From NCBI GenBank assembly GCA_032719365.1, contig CM064866.1, positions 3,825,781 to 3,889,780 of the forward strand: a DNA stretch of 64,000 nucleotides, read 5' to 3'. A model generated the notes under the pieces. The model worked only from the letters and a program-made list of their open reading frames with translations, ran no database searches and was not told the origin of the DNA. Positions 1-11,983 of the stretch are shown here, piece by piece (positions within the stretch are counted from its first letter, which is position 1; every line of letters starts with the position of its first letter). The position numbers were made by a program, and so were the translations under genes. Origin of the DNA: Prinsepia uniflora (Eukaryota > Streptophyta > Magnoliopsida > Rosales > Rosaceae).

Positions 1-303
1 TTAAAACGGTGTACCAAATGAAGATCAACACGAAAGGAATTAAAGGAAGCAACTTGGAGTAGCTAGAAGCCAAATGGCATGCATGTAGTAAGGAAGACGA
101 GCCACAAGGCCAACATGCAGCAAGAGAAAAGATCAGGAGTGACATGTATATGTGAGAGAGACACGCCTAGACCGAGTAGGCGAGTGTATAATATTAACGG
201 TTGCTTGTGGAACTGTGATCTGGACAAACGACGTCACTTCACTTTCAATTTCGTAAATTAGTGTATATATTTTTGTGGAACCATAATTAGCAAGTCTAAA
301 ATT
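1..303. other. Intergenic sequence, nothing recognised
   Basis: No coding, RNA-gene or repeat signature was recognised. A 60-codon open frame at 79-261 has no family resemblance and was not accepted. Confidence 0.5.
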
Positions 304-864
304 TGTTGAGTTACGTGACTCACAATTTTAACAATGACTGTTTTGTTGTTGTTGAAATCATTATTAAAAATAATTATTACGCATTAATTGAATATATTTA
401 TCAGTTTAATATATTAATTAATAAGTATTTATATCATTATAATAAGATATCTTCTTTATATCTTTAATTACTCAATTCAATTAATGATTACGTATTCAAT
501 TAGAACTTTGTTTCCCACTCCTGATAGATAACTTACTAATAAGTTATTTGTTACGAAGAAGACAATTTTAAGCCTTTCCTAACTAGGATTATTTATTGAT
601 TGTGAATTATTTTAACCAATCAGAAGTTTCGAAAGCTCCATGGTCTCCACTATAAATAGAGGACATCACCTTATAATTCAGGTACGTCACAATTATTCTC
701 GTAATTGACTTTTTTCAGTTTATTCTCTAGACTGAGTTGACTTATGCATCAAAGCGTTATTGGTTGAACCCCTCATCTTGGAATTCAGCCATACCCTCAG
801 GTGTTTCTTGCGTGTGTAGAGATCAAAAGATCAATTTCTACCCTAGATGATTTCTGTATCAACA
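304..864 (+). mobile_element. LTR-like segment (possible solo or partial Copia-type LTR)
   Basis: The segment starts TGTTG and ends CAACA, a 5-bp terminal inverted repeat typical of plant LTRs. It carries promoter-like signals in the right order: CCAAT at 616-620 and TATAAATA at 651-658, followed by a CT-rich stretch. No primer-binding site follows position 864 and the flanking 5-mers (AAATT and ACTAT) do not match. It could therefore be a solo LTR with lost TSDs, one half of a truncated element, or an ordinary promoter. The call rests only on ends plus promoter layout. Confidence 0.4.
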
Positions 865-1389
865 ACTATGAAAAAATGGCAAATATAATTCATCAAATGC
901 AAACAAATTTGAACAATAACCACGAGCTAGTTGTCTAGTGGAAACTCAGGTTCTAAGTCAAATTTTCTCCCTAGTCTTGCATTCGAGATACGAAACAACC
1001 ATTTAACTTGTGGTTAGAGAAAGGCGAAAATACCTCTGTGAGCCTTGTCGATCTCTGGTATTGATTAATCCTTAGTTGAAAAATATTTAATTGAAAACTT
1101 TGGGATATTATGTATCAATGACAAAAAAAAAACACAAATTTGAACAACATTTGTTGGAGCCCTTTGAGACTCTCCATGAATGAAAAGCTATGCTTTAATC
1201 CCCTCTTCTAACAAGATGAAAAGCTATTTCACGAAAGTTGGTGTTATGCATAGGACAAGGTCATGCCAAATTAATTATTAAAATATAAATGAGAGTTTAA
1301 AGTGACATCCTTAGTCTTAATAAATTTTAAAAAAAATACTCAACAACTCGAGAACTGACATGTACAATACAACGATGATGTAGTCGGCA
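865..1389. other. AT-rich intergenic sequence, nothing recognised
   Basis: No gene or repeat was recognised between the LTR-like segment and the hAT-like element. Confidence 0.5.
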
Positions 1390-2068
1390 TCTTCCAATAA
1401 GGATGTTAATCGGTTTTTCGATTAGGATTTTTGGCTGAAACTAAACCTGTTGGGAACTGATTTCGATTCAGTCCAATTCTCTGCCTCAAAACCGTTTAAT
1501 CCGAAAACCAATTAAACTGGTTCGATTCGGTTTTGAATCAGTTTAACCAATTTTTTTACTAAATCCATCATCCATTTGCAAACTCGAAAAAACCTTCGAT
1601 TTTTACAAATCGAAATAGCAAGCAACAATAAATCCAAACAACAAGCAACAATAGATCGAAACAACAAGCAGCAACTAAATAAAAAAAAATTATATTAACA
1701 GTGAAATTATCCATCTCCCAAATCGAAACCCTAAATCAAAACCCTAAATCGAAACCTCAAATCGAACCCCTAAATCGAAACTCCAATTTGAAACCCCAAT
1801 TCGAAACCTTGAATTGAAACCCTAAATCGAAACTAACTGTCCTTGAAGACGAAGATGATGAAGAATATCCATCCCCCAAATCAAAACCCTATTCGCCCTC
1901 GATTCACCATCTCCCCCAACCCTCCATCGCTCGATCCACCTTCTCCCTCAACCCTCAATCGCTTGACCGTGAGTCAAATGCGAGGGATAAGTGAAAGACC
2001 ATGAGAAATTGAGAATGGAAGAGATGAGTGAGAGATGAAGAGGATTGAGAGAGATGAGTGAGAGGTAG

Positions 2069-5063
2069 TGTAACAACCCGTCCCGAGAATTGGGATAAGT
2101 AGAGTGGTTAAGGTGTGATTAGTAAGGTTAATCAAGGGTTAGGTGGTCCCGAGGGGTCCGGGAACTTAGAATGACGATTTTGCCCCTGGGTCGGGCAGAA
2201 ATGTTGACTTTTATTTCGGGTGGTCAAATGGGAGTTGACCGGTGACCAGGACGTAGTTGAGGACGTTACGAATCCTTAGGCAGGTGGCACGCCCGATTCC
2301 GACATCCGAGGAGGAAGTTGTGATGTTCGGAAGATTGAGGGCATAACCGTAATTTGGCGAAATTAGGGGGGAAACGTTGACTTTTTATACGAACGGGTTT
2401 TGGTAAGTTGACCTAAGACCGTTAGATAGATCTCGTCGTCCCGAGTTCGATGACAGGCGGCACGCATTCATCGGACGTACGATGTGGGAGTTACAGGTCT
2501 AGAAAGGTAGTGGCAAAGTTGTAATTTTGGGTAAAACAGAAGGGCATTTTGGTCTTTTGTGCTCTGGGATGTGTGCAACAGATAAGGACAGATGAAGGGT
2601 TGGGATTGAGCCACATGTGAGATGAAGGGTAGGATTGGTGACACGTGGAGGAGGTCTGGTTGGTTCTAGGGAGTGCACGGTCCAATTATTTGGGGTGCAC
2701 CCGTGTATGTGTGTTGTGTGTGTGTTCGAAGAACTGGAAACAGAGAGTGAAGAATTGAGATTGAGTGATCAATTTTGTGTGCGGGTGAGACTCTGGTGAG
2801 TTGTGAGAGTGAAAGGAAGAAGAGAGGAGGTTGGTGATCGAGTTTGGGACTGAGGTCGTGCACGGAGACACGGCGGAGGAAGGCGGTGAGTTCTGAGAAA
2901 ACAGAGGAGCCGTGGGACTGTGGCGGTGGTTGTGCCGTGTGGTGGCTCAATCCAAGCCAATAGCAAGCGCAGACGACTGCAGGGGACTCAACGATCACCG
3001 TGGCACACGGCGGTGCAGACGGCGGAGCGAGTATCGAAGGTATACCCTGATTCCCCTGTTTTTCTCGTTTTTCTCGTTTTTCTTGTTTTCAAAAGTCGTG
3101 GACCTAGGGCGAAAGTCGAGGGATTTGGAGGTTAGAGTGAGACTTCTGGAGGTCCCAAGAGTCGACTGAGTGTGTTGTCGTGACGGAGGAGTACACGGTG
3201 GAGGCAATACGAAAGAGAGTACCTGTGTGCTCTGTTTTGCCGTGATGTTCAAACGGGAAGTCGTGACGTGTGGGGTTGAGTCGACGGTTATGGTGAGTGG
3301 TACGAGGCTCAGGGAGGTCCTAGACGTCGTCTAGGGTGGTTATTGTGACGGGAGAAGACCTGGGTGGCCGGAATAGAAAACAGGGGATAGTTTGGGTTTT
3401 GATTTTGAGCTCGAATCGACGGGTTAGGGACAGTGTCGAGGTGTTTGAGTGAGGGAACTGGATTGCTTAGGATTGGACGAAGAGGATGGTGAAGAGAGGG
3501 AGGAAAATGGTGCAGGCACGGCGGTGAACCGCTCTCGCCGGTTCAAACAGCAGGCACTGTATCGAGCCCGGTCTACGCGAGGTAGACGGTGACACTGTAG
3601 CAGGCGCGTGAGGGCCACGCGCAGCCACTTTGGGCGGCGCGTGGAGGCGCGTGCGGCGGTTCTGGGAGGAACGGTCAACATAGTTCTTGGTCTAGAGGTT
3701 GTTGTGAGTTCAATGGAGTTGGTTTCGGGTTAATCGGAAGTCGTTTGAGTGTAGTTCCGCGAGGGAGGAAGTTTAGGGTCCCGGGTTCTTACGTTTAAGA
3801 TTAGGGGAATTTTGAAGGAATTTAGGTGAACCTTCGTAGATGTGTTAGTGACGTATTTTGGCGGTGTTTGACAGGATCGGGATTTCCCGAGGAAGCCGAG
3901 GAACGGGCTGGACGTTCGGGACGCGAGTAGGGCTCAGTACTGTGAGTGGACCCTTTTTTTAAACTCGAGCATGCATAACTGTTTTCTATAATTGTCTTAT
4001 GGTTTTTCAATCATGATTTTGTGTTTATTGAATATGTTTGGTCGGTTTTGCTTTATTACACGTTTTTCGAGGAAAGTGATTTTTAGCACGTTTTACGAGG
4101 AATGGTTGGTTTTTGGAATATATGTTATGATTTTGGGATTTCAAATGATAAGTGGTTTTCAATGGTTATAAGTGGATTTTGGGGAACATGATTTCGATGA
4201 TCAAAGTTTTCGATTTTAGAAGCGGATTTCACTAATCGGAATTTGGTTTCAAGATTGGAAAGTGGACTCCGGATTTGGGTTCGGAATGACGGTCCTGAAC
4301 GCCGGAAGGGCATCAGACCAGTGATTTCGGATTCGGGTTTGGATGAGGATTTGGTAAATGGTTTTTAAATGGTTTTGGGATTGGATTTGCTGGATCTGGA
4401 TATTGGGTTTAAAGACCCGGATATATGTGACGGGGGACCGGCCGGATTGGGTTTAAAGACCCGGATTGAGTTTAAAGACTCGGGAGTTTAAAGACTCGGA
4501 TAGATCCAGCAGGTTTGATCGAGGAAATGATGATTTGGTGGTTATGGTTTTGATACGGTTTCTTATACTTATATTATGGTTTCTTATGATCTTTTATAGT
4601 GTTTCTGTTTCTTATGATGTTTATAATGATTATTTTATAAATGTATTTATAACTGTTGGTTATGCATGTGGTTTCAAAACGGAGGGTTTAACTCGGTTTT
4701 CTTATAAAATGGTTTTTGAACTTTTGTACTTTCTGGTCCACTCACATTTTCTGTTTTAATTGCCCTCCAGGTTGTGGAGCTAGCGCGGGGTCTTGACGTC
4801 GAGGCAGTGTCCAAGGCATAGAAGTGACGTGAGAGTTCCCAGAATAGATTAAAGGCTTCTGTGTGCGTGTAGTTATCGGTTTTATTTTCTTTATGTGTTC
4901 GTACTATGTTTTGTAAATGCTACCTTCGGGACTTTGTGTCTAATTACTCCTGCGTTTGACTGGATAGAATGTGAGTGAGTTTTACTTGCGTTTTGCGTCG
5001 GGGAGTCAGACGGGAGCGGGATTTACCTCGGGTTTCGGGGTGAAATCGGGGTGGGTCCTGACA
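2069..5063 (+). mobile_element. Solo LTR A (Gypsy, probably Tekay/Del-type family), 2995 bp
   Basis: It begins TGTAACAACCCGTCCC and ends GGGTCCTGACA, flanked by GGTAG (2064-2068) and GGCAG (5064-5068), a 5-bp TSD with one mismatch. There is no internal domain, so it is a solo LTR left by unequal recombination. Family hallmarks are a GCGCGTG-rich block near 3601-3650 and inverted boxes GTGAGTGGAC (3942-3951) and GTCCACTCAC (4736-4745). A 6-bp stem GGAGGG/CCCTCC (4681-4686/4763-4768) encloses the second box. Four small hairpins with constant loop TTAAAG lie at 4405-4497. Assignment to Tekay/Del rests on LTR length and the TGTAAC..CCCG start, not on encoded protein. Confidence 0.8.
4405..4497 (+). 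repeat. Four small hairpins with constant loop TTAAAG
   Basis: Stem/loop/stem units are GGGT-TTAAAG-ACCC at 4405-4418 and 4449-4462, and GAGT-TTAAAG-ACTC at 4468-4481 and 4484-4497. The loop is invariant while the second stem base changes G to A with the matching C to T on the other side. The same motif in opposite orientation is in the solo LTR at 58275-61372. Confidence 0.7.
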
Positions 5064-5919
5064 GGCAGAGGCTGAGAGGCTGAGAGGCTTGAGAGAATGA
5101 GAATGTGAGTCTGTGAGAAATGAGAATGAGTGGATGAGACTTGAGACTTGATATGTGAGAAATGAGAGACGACGAAGTGAGGAGAGGAATGAAATGAAGA
5201 TACAAAGCAACCAAACACAACGTTTCATTGTAAAATTAGAGTTTCTAGTCTAGTTCAGTCCGGGTCAATTTTGGACATTTAAAAACTAAAATCGAATCAG
5301 TTATGGTCTGGTTCGGTTCGATTTTTACTATTCGATTTTTATTTTTATTCGCTTCGGTATTTTATTGTTATATTTCGATTCGGTCCGATTTTTCGATCTA
5401 TTTTTTCGAACCAATTAACACCCCTATCTTCCAATGGTCTTGGATTAATTAAAAGACTATTTAACAACTCAATGCGATTTAGTGATATTGACACGACCCA
5501 TCCCAATCCCCCCGGGATTACCATGGAATGTGACATGCTCCCGTCTGACAAGAGGCGTCAGACAAGGGATAACCGATTGCCATTGCCCAAACGGGCTTCC
5601 AGAGTGCGTAAGGATCGATGGAGGAGGTGTGCGATGCTCAAGTCTCTGCTGCAGTCGTATCCGGAATCAACCTGAAGGGCATTAAAAACAAAAGCTGTGA
5701 GTGGACGAAAATAAACAAGTCTGCTTAAAACATTTATAAGACATTTACGCCCCTCAGTAAAATCATATGCATGCACCAAAAACCAATAATCCCATATTTA
5801 TTTAGAAATAACCATTAGGGCCTTAGCCCGGAAACCAAAGCATAGTTTCAAATTCCAAAAGTCAATCCAAGAGTTATTTCATCAATTTAGTAATATTCAT
5901 TTATTATTTTTCCATCTCC

Positions 5920-6179
5920 GGCATCCCCGATGCCTAGCGTCCTAGACGCTTGACGTTCCTGACGTCATATCTCACGGTATTAAGCAACGCGTGCTGCCCA
6001 GGGTCTCACCGGGTCCATATCTCTGACATCCCCGATGTCTGACGTCCATGACGTCTAGCAATCCTGCTCCTGGATCACTATACGGTCCGGTAGCTCCGTA
6101 TAATGAGCCCTCGCAGGCAATGCACCGTGACTTCTCCAGTGTCCCCGACACTTGGAGGAGACCAGGATATAAATATCCT
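5920..6179. repeat. LTR hairpin block (second copy at 12415-12674)
   Basis: Perfect dyads in series are GGCATC-ccc-GATGCC (5920-5934), AGCGTC-cta-GACGCT (5936-5950), TGACGT-tcctg-ACGTCA (5951-5967), GACATC-ccc-GATGTC (6025-6039), GACGTC-cat-GACGTC (6041-6055), TATACGG/CCGTATA (6079-6102), AGTGTC-ccc-GACACT (6138-6152) and AGGATAT-aa-ATATCCT (6164-6179). Related dyads recur in the solo LTRs near 31.2 kb and 53.3 kb. Confidence 0.8.
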
Positions 6180-6351
6180 CCTATCGAGATGGTTTTATGG
6201 AACACATTTTATTATTCATTTCCAAAATATCACAAGGGCCCTGCCCCGAATTTCCATAAAACCGTCGTAAGTCCAAATAGTTGAAACAAATCCGAAATAG
6301 TTTATTCAATTCCATTTTAGGGTCCCCGAACCGAAATCACATATACAAGTC

Positions 6352-6470
6352 AACTGGGCTCCTGGCCCGATTCATAAGTTAATTGGGCCCCTGGCCCGAT
6401 TTCATAATTCAATTGGGCCCCTGGCCCGATTCAACAAATTAACTGGGCCCCTGGCCCGATTCCACATTAT
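6352..6470. repeat. Four imperfect 30-bp tandem repeats in the LTR (second copy 12847-12965)
   Basis: Each unit has the core GGGCYCCTGGCCCGATT followed by a variable AT-rich spacer. The core itself can pair (GGGCC-cct-GGCCC). The array occupies the place between the two inverted boxes where other family members carry different hairpin repeats. Confidence 0.8.
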
Positions 6471-8379
6471 CAAATCCGTAACCGTTTCATGAAATCATAT
6501 CCATCCATATTTATGGAAATCAGTGCAAATCCAGAAAACCTCGATTCACGTGCAAACACGTAAATCGCCTCGAAAAGCGTGAAAACATATAAATTCACTG
6601 ATATCCAAAATAAATCATATAATCCCAATTATAACAATCATGAAACAGTTATGCATGCATCGAATTTATAAAACCAATGTCCACTCACAGACCGTTTAAC
6701 CGAGCGCCTCGATACGCGTGCCATAGGCCCTCCCGGGCCACCTCACTATCACCGGGACTCCCAATCCTGTTCAAATCAATTTAGAGGATCACTAACCTCA
6801 TCATTAACATCCTATTCAAGTCCCGTAATTTTCCCGAATTTTTAAGTATTTTTAAATTGGATTTAAAACCTTCGGACATCCCGAACAATATCGAGACGGT
6901 GTCCGATCGACACGAAACCAATCCCAAAATGTTCGTTACAATGTATAGGATAAAAGTCATGTTGACCTCACCTCGAGATTCGTGCCCACGCGCCGTCACG
7001 CGCCGCCGTGAGTGGCTGCGCGTGAAAGCCACGCGCCTGCTACAGTGCTCCTTCTTCACCCGAATGACTGGTAAACGGGTCTGATTACCCGCGATAGGAT
7101 CCGTTTCAAACACCCTCAATTCGATATCAATTCCATCCGTTCTTGATCCTACAACAAACATCAATCCACCAATTTCAGTTCTGTGTCCATGATTAGCATC
7201 AACCATCGATCAATCTTGTCGACAACCCGTGATCACCCAAAACGGGTCGATCACCAGAGATCCTCCAATCCTTAACCATAATCAAATTAACTTCACAGGA
7301 AGTTAATAAGGACTAATACGAACTAATTAGCATAATTAATTTAACTCGACAATACCTCAATCGTCACAACTCAAGCTCGAGTTTTCCGGCCGTCCACCAT
7401 GTCCGTTCACGGCCCTAGGAGCTCCCAAGCTTGCCCCATTTGATCTGGTTCGACTCGTTGAAGTTCCAGGAAGCTCAATCACTCATCAATTAGGCTTGGG
7501 CTGGCCTGAAACTGGAAATTCGAATTTGAATTCCCCAGAACCCAGTTTCGGGTTTTTGAACCTTCCTCTACCATTTTCACTCCATTTTTCCACCTCTCAA
7601 TCTCAGAGAATCACTCTCCCATTCCTCTTCTGTTTCAAGTCATCAATTCCCTCAAACGACCGTGTAGGTGGTTGATCGTGTGTGGGGAACATCCCCTGTT
7701 TTCTTCCATTTTCATGTCCATCAGCCAAGGTTTAATGGCCAACTCACCGTCCACACAGCCTTGCATCGCACCAACGTCAATAAACAATCCAACAATCCCA
7801 TAAACAATAGTTTAGGCCAGCAATTTGCTCCATAAACGCACCACCCGTGCGCTGGCCACGTTCCCTCCACGGTGCTACAGTAACCGTTCAAACACCCGTG
7901 AAATTACCATTCTGCCCTTGTGCAGTAAATTACCAAAATGCCCCTCACGCATCCTGACCCGTAACTCGGTCATACGAACTCCGATTGATGCGTGCCGCCT
8001 GTCTACGAACTCAGGGCATCGAGACCTTCCTAACGGTCCTCGGTCCTCGGCCATCGGGCATCCCGATCAAAAAGTCAACATTTCCCCCTTATATCGTCCA
8101 AATTACGAAAACGCCCTTGAACTTCCGTACATCATAACTTTCACCACGAACGTCGGAATCGAACGTGCCACCTGTCTATGAACTCGTGACGTCCCGAACT
8201 ACGTCACGGTCATCGGTCAAAGTCCATTTGACCATCCGAAATAAAAGTCAACGTTTTGCCCACACCCAGGGGCAAAACGGTCATTTTGCACAATTCGTCC
8301 GAAATCGCCCAACTAATCCCAGATTAGTAAATCACAATTAAATATTATTAAATTCCGATATTCGGGACGGTTCGTTACA

Positions 8380-8393
8380 ACCTTCCCTCCTTA
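8380..8393 (-). other. Polypurine tract
   Basis: On minus this is TAAGGAGGGAAGGT, immediately 5' of the 3' LTR. It is the expected plus-strand DNA priming site. Confidence 0.8.
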
Positions 8394-11300
8394 AAGAATT
8401 TCGTCCTCGAAATTACCAATAACCTTACTCCACAACCACCTTGTGGAAAACAATTCGACCACACATCTGTGTACACTTGTACACCCACATACTGGGACAA
8501 CACCAGTCTCGTTTGTACCCAGACATCCCATCACAGTCATACGTCACAACAACAACACTCGACCACCGCGAGTGGAAATGATCACCTGATCCGCGATAAA
8601 ATCGCTTAACCATTTAGCTGACTCCTTCAGCTAGACGGTTCCCTTCCATTGCCAATAAATCCTTACATTTGCTCCCGTTGGGAGTCACCAAATCTCGTTT
8701 GTCAGTCCATGCTGACACCATCAGTCAACTGTCATCACAAAACTTTACCACCCTAGTAAAGCCCCAACCGATCGGTCAAATCAAGACAACACCATGTACT
8801 ACATCGCCCTTGATGTAGCGTAAGATCATCCACATGATCTCAATTCGCAGGGCAAGCCCATCCTGCGACATAAATAAATCTCAATGTCCATAATCGCCGA
8901 CTCCCTCAGCGAACCAAGACGCTGGAAAATATAACGGCGTAGTAGCATCACGCAAGGCTACTCGTGGTTACTCTGACCACCAACTCACTCATCCTGAGTG
9001 TACGTATACCGTCAACTTACTCCAGCAAGTGGTGTAACTGGAACACATTGAATACCAGCCCAGCAGTGAACACACGTATCAATACCGGGGTTCCACTAGC
9101 CAACCGTGGCCAAGAGCACCTGCTCACACAATCACTGAACCCGACAAAATCACTCTGCACAGCGTACAGTATCCAATGTCCAGTCCACAATCACAAACAA
9201 TAATGATATCGGAACCAAGCCGATCACCAACACGTTCAATCACACACCACTGGTACAACCCATGTACCGTCACCAGGCACAACAAGCCTGCAAAGTATCA
9301 ATCCTCGTACAACGTACCCTGTACGCACATCAATCCATCAATCTGCCTACAACCACCCAGGTCATAGCCAAACACGTTCTAGTAACGGAGTACATTTGTC
9401 CAACCAACATGAGACAAAACGAACTCCACCCATCAACTAGTTTCAATTCCGAATCCGAATCCGAAATCATTATTCCGTAAGCTAGCATTGGAATAACCAT
9501 TCCGTACCCAAATCCAGTAATCCATTTTCGAGCTTCGCAATCGAATCCTGAATCGTCACCCAGAAGTTCGATTCCAAAACCCAAAATCTCGTTTACGTCC
9601 ATCAAGACGTAACATAACCGACCCTATCGGTTACCCGCTCAACACTCGATTGACTTCATAGGGAAGCCAAACCCAATATCCACACGTCAAAGGTTGACAA
9701 AATCCGACCACATCGGAAACCTACTCAACCGAGTAACAACCATATGGACTCACTCCGAAAAGAAGTTCAGTCCCGTCATTAACGACTCACGTACCAAGGT
9801 AAGAGTGATAAACTCTCCACCCATCTGGATCATCAAGATCACAATCCATATCCATCGTTACGTCACCCGACAAGTAGCATCACGATCCTAGATCGTCACA
9901 TCGACCAAAGTCGACAACATCACAAATCAGATCCACCTAGGATCCACGCATGCCCACGTAGTTAACAATCCATCTGAAAGCTGATCGTAGGGTCTTACAC
10001 CCTCAGTTGAATCCTTCGCCAAATTTCCCTTGGTGGAAAGATGACCACGCATAACACCACCAAATCCAAAATCATACACAACTGCTTGTGTCCAATGACC
10101 CCAAGCCGAACATGGGTCCACCAACCAATACACGCTCAACGTACTGGTAGCAACAATCAACATCTGCCACGGCAGAAAATAAGAAGTCAACCCCAAAGAC
10201 TTCGGAATACCAATCACCGGTGTGGAAACGAGCACTCCTCTTGTCTCCCAATCACAACTCTCCCCGACACGGGAGTTCCAACCATGTTGGGAACAGACAT
10301 GCTCCCAATGAGATGTCAAGTCCAACCGCTGGACTGCCCACGTCCATACCTCACTTGGACCACCACGTGTCCAAAATCAATTCATTACTCGGACCTCACG
10401 TCCGTCAATAATCATGTATGCACACATCCCGATTCCGAACGGGATATCCACAACACTGCCTGGATGTGCATACCCAACTGCCTTCGTCTCACATCACAAC
10501 CTAAACAGGTTCAATCCTCAGGTTCCAAGTGATTCACAATCACAAAATACCACGAATGGTTTCCCCGACTTTTCCAATTTCAATAATTTCCTTGTATTTC
10601 CTGGGGATATAAGGAGTACACAAACTTACCAATCTCGGAGTTGACCACAACTCCCCAAATCCACCAACTCGCATGACATAGGGAACAGCATCCCAAGATT
10701 CCCCAAATTTCAATCATACCATTATATCCGATCATCACTTGTCGTCATATATCTGTTAGGACTTATCCCAACACGACACAACCTCCACTGGACCCCATCC
10801 AGTCCAAGACTCAACCACCACTGAGTCGCATATACCAATCATCGGTTCATTATGACAGAGTCACACCCCAACTGGTGGCTCATTGTCAACACAATTTCTG
10901 ACACCAGCACCAGCGCTAGTACCAGCACCATCGCACCATCATCAACACTAGTATCAGCACACAGGCATCCATACCAGTATTGGCATAAAGGTATCACCAT
11001 ACCGACATCCATACATAGCACACGAACATCCATGCTAGCACACAGCGTGCAAAGTTGTTACCCTGGATCTCCGTTCATTACGAACGACGATCCCGTAACA
11101 CCACTCGTACCCCACGACTATGGGTACCTCCAATTTGACCACTGGCACATCAGGATAATGGACGTTCCCTGAACATCCCCAAGTATTAAAACCACACTAA
11201 ATACCCTCGATAGCAAGTCATCTCGACACAACTGTCGACCAACAGTCATCGTTGTCAAGATCCGTAACCACACCTCACACTAATATTCGATCCAACACGG

Positions 11301-11969
11301 GATTCCATATTTTATCTCATAACCGCATCCGTGGATCGAATCCCATAATCCAGACTAGACTCACTAGAGTCATCCACATGGTCATCCATGACCTCAGCCG
11401 CTCGTCGCAGCACAAGTTCTCACTTAAGATTCACCTTTCGGTCCATCAATTATAAATTAGGGTTCCAAGGTCACACCCTAGGGTTCCACCGAACCCAACT
11501 GCCTTTTGCAGTAAAATCCACAACCTGACCGACCCCGCGGTCCTGACATCATATAGATGTCCAATCCAATCAAATCGTCAACTCAACGTGGGTTCCATCG
11601 TGGGTTCCACCACGAAGGTCATCGGCTAACTCCGATGCACCAACACCCCGAACATTAGCCAACACTACCAGGGTCCAAAACATAGACCAATACTCAACCG
11701 AGTTTCACATTTCCATATCATTATTCCAATTGGGTTCCCTGAACCCAGCTGTGCCGAGTGGCACAACAATCCATCATCACATGACCGAACCGACGGTCCC
11801 ACATTACCAGTTAATCGTATACAACCTCACTCGGGTTGAATCGCATCAATGCACGGCGTATCGGGCCAAACACACCCAATCTACCAAAACTATCTATCAG
11901 GTTGACAACGGAACAGCAGCCCAAAGAGACATCACACCCTCGACCTTCGCGCACAAAAGAGCAAAACCT

Positions 11970-11981
11970 GCTCTGATACCA
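11970..11981 (-). other. Primer-binding site for initiator tRNA-Met
   Basis: On minus this reads TGGTATCAGAGC, starting two bases after the LTR end. It matches the 3' end of plant initiator tRNA-Met and sets the orientation of the element. Confidence 0.88.
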
Positions 11982-11983
11982 CT

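Larger units (their letters stand above)
1398..5426. mobile_element. Non-autonomous hAT-like DNA transposon (copy A), split by a solo LTR
   Basis: The element is flanked by a perfect 8-bp duplication TCTTCCAA (1390-1397 and 5427-5434). Its ends are imperfect inverted repeats: left TAAGGATGTTAATCGG, right (reverse complement) TAGGGGTGTTAATTGG. An 8-bp TSD with TAGGG-like ends is the hAT hallmark. Without the nested LTR the element is about 1 kb and has no transposase frame. Its inner sequence (repeated AAACCCTAAATCGAAAC-like words, about 1720-1850) is similar in reverse orientation to the right part of the hAT-like copy at 28333-32326, so the two are relatives. Confidence 0.8.
5489..8379 (-). 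repeat. 3' LTR of the young element (2891 bp)
   Basis: On minus it runs from TGTAACGAACCGTCCC to GGGTCGTGTCA. It contains inverted boxes GTCCACTCAC (plus-strand 6679-6688) and GTGAGTGGAC (5697-5706), and an enclosing stem CTGAAGGGC/GCCCCTCAG (5672-5680/5749-5757, one mismatch). A block of small hairpins lies at 5920-6179, four 30-bp tandem units at 6352-6470, and a GCGCGTG/CACGCG-rich block near 6988-7045. Small open frames inside are duplicated exactly in the other LTR and are not genes. Confidence 0.93.
8380..11983 (-). repeat. Hairpin-dense non-coding internal domain of the young element
   Basis: No convincing coding frame exists on either strand. The striking property is serial short perfect inverted repeats with small loops. 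Examples are GTGTACA-ct-TGTACAC (8469-8484), CACTCG/CGAGTG (8556-8574), TAGCTGA/TCAGCTA (8615-8633), TGTCAG/CTGACA (8700-8717), CTTTAC/GTAAAG (8743-8761), CTACATC/GATGTAG (8799-8818), GATCAT/ATGATC (8824-8839) and TCGCAGG/CCTGCGA (8845-8868). Further ones are AGTAGC/GCTACT (8941-8962), CACTCA/TGAGTG (8986-9000), GTGATT/AATCAC (10529-10543), GGAGTTG/CAACTCC (10637-10654), ACTGGA/TCCAGT (10787-10803), GACTCA/TGAGTC (10808-10827), GACATC/GATGTC (11545-11561), TCGTGG/CCACGA (11598-11615), CATCGG/CCGATG (11620-11637), TGGGTTC/GAACCCA (11731-11747) and TGTGCC/GGCACA (11750-11765). A stretch near 9440-9605 resembles LTR sequence at about 59085-59260. Confidence 0.75.

Noticed and set aside
6352..6470. 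CRISPR-like regular repeats
   Set aside because: Only four degenerate units in a plant LTR, with no cas context; they are LTR tandem repeats.
10041..10532. 163-codon open frame in the retrotransposon interior
   Set aside because: It is on the strand opposite to the element, has no recognisable gag or pol motif, and lies in the hairpin-rich low-complexity domain.
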